From: Laccaria trichodermophora
Taxonomy: Eukaryota > Basidiomycota > Agaricomycetes > Agaricales > Hydnangiaceae
Assembly: GCA_018417955.1 (NCBI GenBank)
Contig: JACTVC010000010.1
Location: 1,066,763-1,130,762, forward strand
Direction of reading: 5' to 3'
Length of the DNA stretch: 64,000 bases
Part shown: positions 15,150 through 26,744 of the stretch, piece after piece
How positions within the stretch are numbered: position 1 is the stretch's first letter
How the letters are laid out: the number at the start of each line of letters is the position of its first letter
Made by a program: the position numbers and the translations under genes
Notes under the pieces: model-generated
Seen by the model: only the letters and a program-made list of their open reading frames with translations
The model's database searches: none
Told to the model about the DNA's origin: nothing

Positions 15150-15412
15150 TTGTTGTGAAGAGTCAAAGATTCCATCAAATCATGTATCTGATTGGTGTAC
15201 ATGAATCTGACACCCAATGCAGACACAAGATCTCTCTTGGCAGGAGCAGGTGTGTTGCTGGGCAGCTATCTTTAACATGACAGAACAGGAAGACAACGTT
15301 GTTTAGCTCTGAAAGCAATAACCCTGCCTTGCATTCTGCCATGAGCAAGACAGCAAAATTGATCATTTCAGACACATCATTCTTGCCATCATTAATAAAC
15401 TCCTACAGTATA
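15150..15412. other. AT-rich spacer between MITEs
   Basis: No gene. It contains scattered fragments related to the MITE interiors. The left TA of the next candidate element lies at its right edge. Confidence 0.35.
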
Positions 15413-15986
15413 CTGTCATGTGACCATTACTGGGTCACTTTAGCTTAAATTGCAGATTGCACACCTCCCTCTCATTAGGAGTACATAAAATTTTGCAAGT
15501 GAGTAGGAGGGAACATATACATATTGTATCTGTAATTTTTATTCTGGAGGGATGCTTTTGGGTAGTGTTAAAATGCCTTGACCCATTTGCCCTGAATTGG
15601 TCAGCACCCATAAGCCAACTGTAAAATATTCTTAGACACCTCATATTCTCTTTATCTGATTTAAAATTTTGTGTGCAAGTTACCAATACCTCCACTGTAA
15701 ACTCTCAAAGATATTTGTGTCAATAGAGGTTAGCACTGTGGAGAGAAATGGTCTTCAATTAGATAGACTTGCTTTGATGGGCAAACTTGGCAAAACAACA
15801 ATGTGACCATCTTATCTCCCTTATATCTCAGTTCATGCTCAACATTCTATCCAATAAATCTCCACACACAGCCACATGTACATTGTCAAACTCTGATCAA
15901 ATTTTCAAATGCATAGAATGGATCGTTGTGGTGCTATAGCTTGTTGACCCGTTAGTGCTGATGACCTGTTAGGGGTCACATGACAG
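15413..15986. mobile_element. Candidate TA-flanked MITE (574 bp)
   Basis: The ends CTGTCATGTGACC are inverted and exact for 13 bp, with weaker similarity for about 12 more. Both are flanked by TA (15411-15412, 15987-15988), the target duplication of Tc1/mariner elements. No coding capacity. A 2-bp duplication is weak evidence, so this is provisional. Confidence 0.5.
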
Positions 15987-18953
15987 TAGGTCATTATAAT
16001 CACAATCTCGGGAAGTGAGACAACGTCATTTGCTTACATCAGTAGCGATGATGTTTCTATCAATGTCTGTTGTGTGTCCAGCTGGGCCGATATCCGTGAC
16101 CTGCTCTTCATTAGCCAATTGTGATGCATTGAATGTTGTAAAGGGCATACTAGTTGAGGGTTCTCCTGCACACTGGCTTCGGTACAGTCACTTTCTCCAA
16201 CTGGGTTCTGTATAAGGATTGTTAACAACCACAAAAGATATTTCCCTAATGCGTGATCAAGGGGGCCCCAGGATGTCGACCAGTGACCTGAGGTAGGTGG
16301 GGGGGGGGGGGACCTCCAGCAGGCCTTAAAAAAATTTAGTATATAAGCTTCAAAAATCTATATTTGGGGCCCTGTAGCAATGCTAGATGCATCAGCGGCA
16401 CCTCCAATACAGTTGAATGGTTAATAACTTACCATGGAAGTCAGGGTGTAAGGGAAATGAAAAATCTGTTGTCCCTCCCAGTTTTCTTGCTCAGCTTGGA
16501 CTTGCATGACAAAAGTAAATGTGAAAAAAAGCTGGATTTGTACACCTGAAAAGGGAGTAGGGATTCATTTTAAGGTTCATGCGTTCACTGTAGCAGGTAT
16601 ATGGGATCCTATCCTTCCTCTATATCATTTACTTTCCATTACTTAGCATTTGTATCACATGACTCTCTCCCATACTTGTCAGTAGTAGTCATGTGACATT
16701 TACCTCTACCACCACTGCATCTATTGCTTTCTAGCAGGTGTTCTATTGTAGCTCAAACCAATAGGCAAGTGTTATTGTGTATTAACAGGTCACTGACACT
16801 CTGCTCCAAGAGAACAAGTGTCAGCACCAGTTGATCAGGGCAGATCTTATCAGATCTGCAGTGCTATCCCTTTCTGTGTCTGTATCCAACCTCTCGTGGA
16901 TTTCCCAAGAGGTAGCAGAGGTTGTAGCTTTGGATTTCCAGAGTGATCTTAACCCTAGCTAGGATATGCCCACATCCAGTCTCATTTTTCCAGTCTTCCT
17001 CTCTTTGGACCAAGTTGCAACTAAGATTGCACCTGGGTCTTCACACCATTACCATTCCAGCTCGCCATACGACTTTCATTGACAGCTCCTGCATTTAACG
17101 CACAGATAGACTGTTACATTCACGGCCCACCAGCTGGAAAGGAGCAGTGGGAAAAACATACCCTTTTTGGATGAAAACATACCTTATTTAGAAGGAGCGA
17201 TGGGGGGGGGGATGTCACGGACGGCTTACAAAAAAAAATCTACCCCTGTTATTTCTGAAATCCCAGGGCCTCCTTGTGCGTGATACGAACACGAGCTCCC
17301 ACAATATGGGATCCTAGCTCTTGGATGGAACTTGCATCTGATTTGTTATAACTATCGGAGGGTGATTTTGACTCTGGCATGGTGACAAGATGTTGTAGAG
17401 GTTGATTGAAGCTTGTCGATCAAGAAAGAGGTTTGGTGAAGTTGGCTGAGTTGAAGGCTGTTGAAGGTCCTAGGTAAAGTGACTCGAAGAGACGAGCCGC
17501 TGGGCGTGTAGCTTACTTCCCACGCTATTCCTTCCTCCAACTTCTCCTTGAACCTCAGCCATCTACGTCCCTCTAGCTCTTTGCTATCCTTGTCGGTGAA
17601 GGACGCGAAACTCTCTCATCGTTCATCCAGAAAGTAATTGCTCGTACAGAACCATGGTGTGTAGCCTTCCTCTTAGCCGTCCGTTCGCTGCTCTAATTTG
17701 CCCCCAGGAACCTCGGTATCGACGCCATCGGTAATGAAACCGAGTCGTGCCTATATCGCCCCCAACCTGCCCCATCCCGTGGCAATGAACGAATATGTGA
17801 GACCTTCACTGGCCATGGTGGCAGTCGTATGTCTTTTTTCTTCTCTTGGCCCATTACTCCTTTCTAATCAGTCATCTATCTACTCCTTAGCCTGCCGTCG
17901 ATCTCCGAGCGCATCTGTTTCTGTCTTTCTACGGCGATAGGTCCCAGCAACTCGTCCCTAGGCAGCAGTCGCCTTTTTGTTTCCAGTAGAGCTTTTCAAC
18001 GTAGAAGGTTCATACTCATTCGAACTATGCGATAAATGGAAGTCATCTTGGATCTGGGACTCGAAGAAGAGGTTGGTTCTGGATCCACACCTACTAGGTA
18101 AATTGGCCGAAATTAGAGTCTATGTATCTGGTACGTGGTTCATCCGTCTCCGTTTGTTCCCTCACGTTCTTCCTCCCGTTATGGACTTTAAGTGATGGGT
18201 TAACGAATTCTCTATTTCTCCTGCACTCGCCCCAATTCTTCCTATCATTCCCATCTCCGTTCTATGTTGCACCTTGAGCATCACTAACCTTTAGGTCGAG
18301 TCACAAAGAAAACAGCTCCTCAGGCCAGGTCGAGTCTCCGCTCAGAACCAGATCATGGGAGGATTTTCTGGATCGGTATTGTCGAGAGCTGAGAAAGACG
18401 GACCACGGACCCCGCCTGGCGCTGACACTAACGCTTCCCGCCAAGCGTATCTGGAGGCGAACCAGTCACCGCCACGTTTGTTTGAACAATATGTTTTTTG
18501 AACGCTTTCTCTCCTACGACCGTCATTCGTTTGGCGCTCGCTTCTCTTTCTCCATATCCCTATTCCACTCGAGCCTTCATTTACTTCTTAGGTTCACGCA
18601 TATTGCTATGTTCCTATCGTCATATGGGTAAACTGGATATCACCCTCTAAACATTTAGATTAACATCGCCACCGTTTTGTGGTTGCTCATGATAATGTAT
18701 GGTCTAGAATTCCAGTAGCAGTTATGTCCAACTCTTCTGTTAGCAGATATGGAAATTGGGAATCTTGCTCTTGTGTTTCTGTGGATATGGTGTTGAATAG
18801 TCTCTGTGCATTATCCTCAGCCAACCATAGGTATGCCATTCGTGGGGGAGCTCAAAGAGTCCCAGTATGTAGACAGTCCGACTCGTAGAGAAAAATCATA
18901 ATTGTAACATGTGCCCTTAATCAAAACCTGTAAAAGTAGAGGACATCCAAAGT
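15987..18953. other. Repeat-rich region with no secure gene
   Basis: Holds two G-runs (about 16300 and 17200), a palindromic GCAGATC/GATCTGC hairpin near 16845, and repeated TCATGTGAC words. The G-run at 17200 followed by TGTCACGGAC resembles a polypurine tract next to an LTR start, but no partner LTR was found. From about 17580 a spliced plus-strand frame can be drawn (intron ending CCCCAG at about 17708, then LGIDAIGNETESCLYRPQPA, then an intron ending TTAG at about 17890). It matches nothing I recognise and stops soon after. A host gene remnant is possible. Confidence 0.35.
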
Positions 18954-20063
18954 CTATGGCCGTAACAATGCCTTGCGTGCCTCCTCGCTTGCCTTTCTTG
19001 CGCTAGCTAACGATGGCCGAGCCTCTCCAGCGCTATCCGTTGTTGTCGCTGTTGTCCAAGGCAATGCCGTGGTACTCGCCCCATTGGTCTTGCGTCCAAC
19101 GTTATTTGCGGCCGCCATAGCTCTGAGAACATGTCCTGTACTAGGCCTCTTCATCCGTACCGCTGCCGATGAGTCCTGCTTCACCGCGAGATTCTGGCGT
19201 TCTGTTCTCTTTAGGAAAGGACGGGAGGTTTTCTTCGTCTCCGTGGTCGTATTCTGGTGATGGTAATGAGCGGGGCATTGGTACGCTGCTAGAACGTGTG
19301 ATGGCTGTTGAGGTGTGGAGGTGCGGGTGCGGGAGGGGTTTGGGTTGAAGGTAGGGTTGTGATGCGGATGAGGACGAGGATGATGAAGAAGTCGAAGAGG
19401 ATGACGCTATTGATGCTGTGTTGGTGGTCGATGGAGGAATAGTTGCTGACCGTGTATGTGAAGGCCGAACGGTAGATGATCTAATAGACGGTTGACGGAG
19501 TCGTGTGGGTGGTGGCGCGTTTTGTTGACGGAACTTGCTTCTTGAAGTTGAACCCTCCCCCTTTTCCTTTGAACGCCTCTCTCGTTCCTTCCTCGAACTT
19601 GGGCTAGGTGGGGGACTGTGTGTTTCCTCGTCTCTCTTCTCTTTCTCACCTGATTCCTCGTCATCCGCGTCCTCAAAATCAAAAATCTTGGCAAAGTTCA
19701 AGCCAACTTTCGGTGAAGCGTCGAACAGATTCACTAGTTCTGTCGGCGTAGGTGTCGCGAGGGTTTCCCCAGTCGCATTAAGGACAACGCCTTTCATTGC
19801 GGAGGGGATGAAGTTGGTCTATGCGGGGCGGGTAATGGGTGTCTCTAGTGGGCGTATACCGGATGGTTTGGGTGTCGGCTGATTATCGAACTTGCGTTGC
19901 TGTGACGGTGTTTCATGGGTACAAGAAGGTTCTTGACTTCTTCCAGAGGTGTCTTTTCCTTCTTCCCTGTAGCTTTGTTAGAAACGAACGCGCGCGTCTT
20001 ACATAAGCTTCTTCGGATCAATCTTCAGCTTCAAATCTTTATCTTTGGCTGGATGACGATGCC
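18954..20063 (-). pseudogene. Relic of an unrecognised host gene, cut by a MITE
   Basis: Read on minus from the MITE edge, the frame gives KDKDLKLKIDPKKLM, a short intron, a Pro/Thr-rich stretch (TPKPSGIRPLETPITRPA), an in-frame TAG, then MKGVVLNATGETLATPTPTE, an acidic/basic low-complexity middle and a Ser-rich run. Near 19185 the frame shifts and continues as RMKRPSTGHVLRAMAAANNV to a stop at 18954-18956. So it carries a nonsense codon, a frameshift and a transposon insertion. Repeated TP sites suggest a CDK-type phosphoprotein, but I cannot name it. Whether upstream exons exist beyond the MITE is unclear. Confidence 0.5.
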
Positions 20064-20902
20064 CAAGGGGCAACCACCCGAGCATCCGGTTGAGTCGACT
20101 GGTCCCATTGGGGTCGTGGGAATTAACACGTGCAATCCCAAATTGTCACGCCTAAGCACACTTGCACCTTCAATGTGCTCCCAGATTCAATTTAAAGCCA
20201 TTACCATGATCTTGCAACATGTATAATATTTGCCTTTTATGTTGTATTTTCATTCTAGACAGAGTATGTGGACTTGATTCTCAATGTCGCACACAATTGT
20301 CTGTCAAGAACACAGGAGCATTCTCAATTCCCTCAATTTGCACATCCCATCACAATACCATCACGAGAAAATACAGTACAAGGCTGTGCTTGAGCCGTCG
20401 AAGCCAAATCCCTACACTAATGTGCCAATTTATTGTCAGCTATGCCCTCCACTCGCAAATTATCACAGGAACAGAGGACAATCTGGAAATATCACACTAT
20501 CTTTCATCTGCATACCGAGAATGAGCAAGGTTCCCTTGACATGCACCCTAACGCTAACACACAAAAACTTGAAATTCCTGGACAGATGAGTTTTTAATGT
20601 GAGAGCAACATGAGAGGAAGAACTCTTGAGAGAGGACACACAATTAACCATGGAAGCTCAGAAAGAAGATAAAAATACTGAACAGTGATGGTATTAAAAT
20701 CCTTAAGGAGGAAGTTAAGAGCAAGAGACTCGAGAGCACAGACTTTGAGCCCTGTTGTGCCTTTGGGGAAACATAGTAGGAAAGTCGTTATTGCGCCCAA
20801 CAAAATTGTGACTAAAGTGTGACATCTGGTATGCACGTGTCAACTCCCACGACCCCGATGGGACCAGTCAACTCAACCGGATGCTCGGGTGGTTGCCCCT
20901 TG
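20064..20902. mobile_element. hAT-like MITE 3 (839 bp) inserted in the gene relic
   Basis: The termini are inverted repeats of about 68 bp starting CAAGGGGCAACCACCCGAG, with four or so mismatches. The flanks are an exact 8-bp duplication ACGATGCC (20056-20063, 20903-20910). CA-starting termini and an 8-bp duplication are typical of hAT elements. It has no transposase. The ends differ from MITE 1/2, so it belongs to a separate family. Removing it rejoins a basic Lys-rich frame on the minus strand just after a splice-acceptor-like CACAG. Confidence 0.88.
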
Positions 20903-21031
20903 ACGATGCCTGTGGAGAATAGCGGATACGGATACTGAGTCTGAAAAATATATTATGTAATCATCACCTGATCGCTTCTGAGAGATAGCGCGTTACTTGG
21001 ACTATTGTCGCTATCGTCTTGCTCAACCACG

Positions 21032-24000
21032 ATGGACTCAGATTTTGAATCAGTACACGTCGAAAAACCGGGGGGACATTCTCCAACTTGTTTGGAAGCA
21101 CCCGGGAACTCACAAGGCATGTAAGTCCCCAGATATCTCTTTCCTCGCGCCGTTGCTGATGCAACCGACATTGAACAGATCACCGTTTGCACAAGAATTC
21201 ACGCCGCTTATGGAGGATAGCTTTGGAAACCCCCCAGGTGCGTAAGCTATCTGATCTATGAAACATGCATACTCACGTTCCTCCAATCAAATCATAGATT
21301 ATTGTGGATCTCCCGCATCTTTGGTCCCACTGACCATTCCAACCTCCCCTACCGACCATCGCACACATTCAGCAGTGAACGCCGTACCCGCTGGCTCACC
21401 TTCCACTTCCCACACACCATCTACGGCTTATCTAAGCCCTCTTTCAGCCACCAACCCATCGTTCGCTTCACAAGCGCCTCAAACAGCCCATCTCGGACAT
21501 CGCGAGGTGTCTGTTTCCCCTGCCAGCTCATCGACCACCTTACATGTGCCCACTACGTACCCCCCAACCTCAACTACAACACTGCCTTCTCCCGAACGTA
21601 AACGCGGTCACCCGAAAGGGAGCGTGAAATCAAAGCCAGTGACATATGGCCCACGTCCAAGACTTGGACGGCCTCCCGGAACTGGGTATAAGCAGAGGCT
21701 GAGGGCATCGTTGGGTGAGGATGCAGCTCAGGCGGCGAAGAGACCGAGGGGACGACCCCGGAAACAGGATTCATCACCTGTTTCTGTGGAATTTGGAAAA
21801 ATGGTAAGTTTGCTATTCTATATTACTTCTCCTTTACTTATCTACTCTTAGATGGTCTCTGGAACACCTTCACGACATGAAGGTCCTTCTTTCCAGGCAC
21901 CACGGGCCCTGTTACATGGCCCAGGTTCATCCGTTCCACCTACGCCATCTCCGCTTAGCGATACAGCCATATCGCTTCCATCTCAGACTGCCGCAGCCGC
22001 AAGTAGGACTACGATACAGCTCCCTGACGCATTTCTCAGCACCCCTGCACCTGGTCCTTGTCTATTGGATGCCCGTTGCACCATCATTCCAGATGAAGAC
22101 CCACAACGAGATGTTGAGACACCCGATCACGACGGGGAGGACAGTGAAGGGTTGGAGGAAGAGTTAGGGGCAGAGGATGACCCTCAGGATGATGACAACG
22201 AAGCCGATGAAGACCTAGATGAGCCAGAGACACCACCATCTTCCTCTCGATCGCGCCGGCCATTGCCAGTCTGGCTTATGGACCAGTTCAATGCAAGACG
22301 CGAGGAGTCGAAGGGTCGTGACGCAAATGGCCTTCCGCCGCTATACTCTGACAACGAAACTTTCTGGTTCCCACAAAAATCAACATTTTTCTTCCTCCAG
22401 CAGCAATCCTGCTCCCCACCACAACTCTACAATCCACGGTTCTTCTTGTGGGATCCCGAATGCCTTTGCAATCGCGTTCCATGTCCAAATTGTAAGCAGC
22501 CTCTTCAGCGACATGGCGAGATCTTGCATCCGCGACGATGTGTCTGTTTGGACTCCACATTCTGGATCATCGGCTACCGTTACCGATGCGGGAATTGTTT
22601 CCATCCGAGAACGAAGAAAAGAACAGTCACATTTCGAAGCTGGGATCCCCGCATCCTTTCTGTTCTTCCTCCAGCTCTCGCAGCTGAATTCCCCGCACAT
22701 CTTACTCATCGTAGCGGGATCTCTAATGTCCTTTTTTCATGGATGAGGTCGTGCTTCCAAAGTGGAATGGGTTCTAAACAGATTTCCGATGCTGTTCGAA
22801 CCCAGCATCTCCTCAATCATGACCTTCTCCATCTCCAGTACTTACAGCACCTTGCACTCCGTAAATCGTCGTTAGATTCTTGGACTGGTAGAAAATATGA
22901 AGCTTTCTTATCATTTGATGATGCTGGTCCAAGAGGGCGACATGGATATATTCCAAGCCCGCGATGGTTTCGGGATGTATATGATGGCTACATAGAGAAG
23001 CACCAGCATGACTTCAACCAACACACTGCTATGTTACCTGCAGACGTATGTGCAGTAGACCACAGTCATAAGGTATGGTCATTATCATGTATCTTATACT
23101 TGTATTCATGTTCTTGCTTTGCTAGGTCACAAAGCATGTTGCTCGAGTGGAGGGAGAGCAGGTGTTTACTGCTCTCCTCACAGCAACCAACCGCACTGCT
23201 CAAATTCGAGCATGTGATTTTGTCGCAACGAAATCCCATTCACAATTTGAACTTGCCCTAAACCGTATGCGGGAGTCACTGGAGCTCTTTGGTCATTGCC
23301 AACCGTCTGCTTTCTACACCGATATGCCAACTGACAGAGGATTTCTTGAGAAGTGCTTTCCATCACTCCGGGAAAATGTCTTCCCTGTTGAGAAATATGG
23401 TGATCTTGATGTCTTCGAGCTACCTTCCTCAACTCAACTCAGCATTCTTCCAAAAAATACTGCTCAATCAATCAACGATGCTGTTCGCTCAATTCTTGAT
23501 GATGTCCCCCAAGATGCTGGAACTATTGTCATAGGATTCGACTCAGATATTCAAGGAAAATATGCTACTGTCCAGCTGGCATATCAAAATCGTGTATATC
23601 ATCTTCAGGTATGTACTTTTTCTATATGAAATGTAAGTTCTTACAATTATTTATGAAAGATTGGGAAGAACCTGGCAAAACGAGAGCTTCCTCATCAGCT
23701 CAAGCTTCTTCTTCTCCACCCCCGAGTTCTCAAAGCAGGTCGGCTGGTCACTTCAGACCTTTTACGCCTTCAACAAGCTTGTCATTCAACTGTCCCTTTT
23801 ATCGGTGCACTTGACTTGGCTAAATATGCCAAAGAGCGATGTGTGATCTCCAACATATCAAAAACCAGCCTTCCCGACCTCTGTGCCCTTGTTTTACACA
23901 AGCGTTTTCTCAACAAAAAACTGTCAGAACAGGTCAGTAAAATGCAAGCAGATACTGTTCTGACAGAAGCGCAGCTGCAACATGCTGCTCAAGGAGCTTA

Positions 24001-26300
24001 TGCCTCTCTTTGCATCTACAAAAAACTTGCCAAAATCACAGTTCTTCAACCACTCCCCACTGCAATAAATCCATCTTTGCCTGTTCTTTTATATAGCACT
24101 GACAACACAACTGTTATTGCTCAAGGCATAATTTCACAACACCTGGACGACCGCTCATTTGATGGCTTCACCATAACTCCCACTAGAACTGTTATTGACA
24201 TTTCCAAGGTTCTTGTTCCAGGTGCCATTCTTACAACACATGGTCGACGTTCTTTAAAAAGCTTTGGTAAAACTCCATTTTCTGTGGTTTGCCTACGAAG
24301 CCACTTACGTCTTATCGATCCCACTGTTACCTTGGAGGAATCTGGTTCTTTGCAATCAGCCATTCAGCCTGAAGTGGTCTCTGAAGATTCCTCTCACTCT
24401 GAATCTGGGGAACTTTCATCTGGGGACTCTGAGGAATTAGAAGGAGAATCCACAGTATCACTTGCACCATTGTTATCTCAAGATCTCTCTGGCCCTTTCA
24501 TTGATCCTTCTAGTGACAGAGACCCAGCTAGTCTCTCTCTTGGATGTGAAATTCTGGGTACTGATCCAGAAACTTGGGACTACACAATTTATAGCCGTGT
24601 TTTAAAGGATCCTTGGCATGTCTTTCATATGTTTCAGATCTCTGCAACCAATGGGCTTCGGAAGCAATTCACTCGAGAGCTACGAGATGCTATATTTATC
24701 CCTGACAGTGCTGACAGAGCTCAAATTGACAGCTGGGGAGCCATTCAGTCACCTCCACAAACATACATGAGCCTTCGAAATTCATCATCTGAGTGGCTCC
24801 GCCAGCGATGCAAGCATATTATTCCTCCTCCCCACATTTTATATCCATTGGTTGCAAAAGTCTTCCGCACATATGGCCCAATTGTTGATCCTGACTCACA
24901 AAAGCCACTGTTCAGCTCTGATAACTGGAAAACAGCAAAGAATGTTCTGGAACTCATCAAGAATGGATATCTATCTGATCCTCCAGGTGTTGCTTTATAC
25001 ACTGCAATTGGGATTGATAAGAAAGCTGGTGGCCTTCCCATATATAGATGTGCTCGAGGTACAAATAGCACTGAAGGTGGAGTTCATGCTCATATTCACT
25101 CACGTTTGCCAAAATTTGGAACCTCGATTCGCCACCTCCAGGCATCACTTCTTGATTTTGTTTTGTGACACAACCTTCTTGTATGTATTTCTTCTTTGAG
25201 GTGGTTGATATTTCTAATCACAAAAGTAGACTGGTACATATAACTCAACAGGCCAGCGTTATCGGGGCCATTACTCAATTTGGATCACCAATTCTATTCA
25301 AGAACACCTCATATCTCTATGAGACATGCTTGTAGATCCAATTCAAATCAGTGGCTGGGTTAATGGCAATCTCTACACACCAACTACAGAGGTCCTTGGG
25401 ATTCTTCCTATTCCTGATATTGTCAGGACCTCAAGTGGCATGGCAATGTATGTACCACTTGTGGGGAATGACAAGAAATACCAGTTTCTTGCCAAAATGC
25501 AAGGCACCTGCAAGCCAGTCCTACCAATCCACACTTCAGCAGAAAAACGACTTTTTCACCAACTCATCACAAGCAATTCTGCATTCAGTCCAACTTCTGG
25601 GGAACCCAAATGGCAAGAAGCAGTGAAGGTTTGGAATGCTACTTCTGACCAAACAACTGAAATTTACTATAAGGTATGTAATAAATTCCTTTGTTTGATA
25701 AATTATCTCAAAGAAAATCTAATTTCAAGCTCACCGAACAACTTAAAGTTTACTACACAAAGTGGAAGGCACTCTCACATGTCAAGGAGACACTTTCACT
25801 TACAGCAGATGTCCGTGGTCCCCTTTCACTTCTTATTCATGACCCACACCGTTCAAAAATGGCCCCGGAAGTTCCGGTACACACACAACCACCCCTGACA
25901 ATTGAAAAAGGCCTTCTTGAATTTTCATCTATGCAATCACAGACTGGTATGTATACCTTTCATAGTTATCTGCAATATCAACTAAACAGTCAAAGGTCCT
26001 ATGGACATTGACCCACAGTTAGAACACCCTGATGCACAGGTAGCTGGACCATCGTCAAGTAATTTCCAAATGCACACAGAAACGCTCTCACGCACCCGGG
26101 TACATGGTACCATTGCTAATGTAAACCCAGCTCCAACACGTCGAAAACGCCGAACTTGCCGCAAGTGTGCCGTTATTGATTGTCCCGGAAGCCAGAAAGT
26201 TTCGAACTGTAAAAACGGATGCCGTGATTGTGGGAGGGTGGATTGTCGAGGAAGAAATCCGAAACGTCTGCATAAGACGTGCTTCGAAGGCTGGGAATAG
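21032..26300 (+). pseudogene. DDE transposase with embedded 3'-5' exonuclease domain (two nonsense codons)
   Basis: Nine exons (21032-21120, 21179-21237, 21298-21803, 21852-23072, 23126-23608, 23660-25180, 25230-25673, 25730-25946, 25990-26300) join in phase to about 1616 residues. In order: three AT-hook-like motifs (150-205; GRPPG and RGRPRK cores); a Cys-rich DUF6729-like domain (about 390-510); a DDE-like RNase H fold with AVDHSHK (about 619) and YTDMPTDRGF (about 689); an RNase D/WRN-like exonuclease (about 745-905); then DPWHVFH (about 1103) and RGTNSTEGG (about 1257), the likely last acidic residue. The C-terminus is a Cys-rich knuckle (CRKCAVIDCPG onward). It would excise and insert DNA. 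TGA codons at 25166-25168 and 25320-25322 sit where Arg is expected, and two exonuclease acidic sites are changed. A dead but young copy; element ends not found. Confidence 0.7.
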
Positions 26301-26744
26301 TTTACATATGAATGTCCTATCTTATCGGAGATTTGACTGTACCTTTTGTGCAACTAGAGTTTGACATTGTTCCAATGTCAACAAAAACCTTGCTTGTTTT
26401 CATGAAAGCCCGCTATGGCGAGCACATAAAAATGAAATGAGAGTAAGTTTGTGATCTTTTATTGGCTGCTCGTTGCCAAACCACCTAAGCGGTTCACTCC
26501 TTGCAGCCAATGGAAGTGGGTTCAAAATCTGTACTTACAAAAAGGTGTGATGTATCCCACAGTGGAGCCCTTGAGCACTGCAGGCCAAAACCCACTACTT
26601 ACAGCTAAATGCAAAACCCTAGGAACCTCCCTAAAATTTCTAGTGTCTACTGTATACGACTGGGGCCAGTACAAGGTTGGTATGATGGCTTGGAAATAGA
26701 CCTTGACGAGTAAGGTAAAACAAACACCAAACAAGTGGTGAAGT
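26301..26744. other. 3' flank of the transposon with a tRNA-like sequence
   Basis: Non-coding. An A-box-like CCTAAGCGG (about 26484-26492) and a B-box-like GGGTTCAAAATC (26518-26529) lie 30-35 nt apart inside a GTAAGT/ACTTAC pair (about 26443 and 26535). The spacing is short for a tRNA. It may be another tRNA-derived fragment. Transposon termini were not identified. Confidence 0.35.

Noticed and set aside
16560..17225. Solo LTR of a Gypsy/Copia element
   Set aside because: G-runs next to TGTCACGGAC look like a polypurine tract and LTR start, but no matching end or target duplication was found.
20953..21192. Minus-strand frame opposite the first exon of the DDE transposon, as an upstream exon of the gene relic
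   Set aside because: Its splice phase does not join the relic frame, and the plus-strand reading links in phase to eight more exons.
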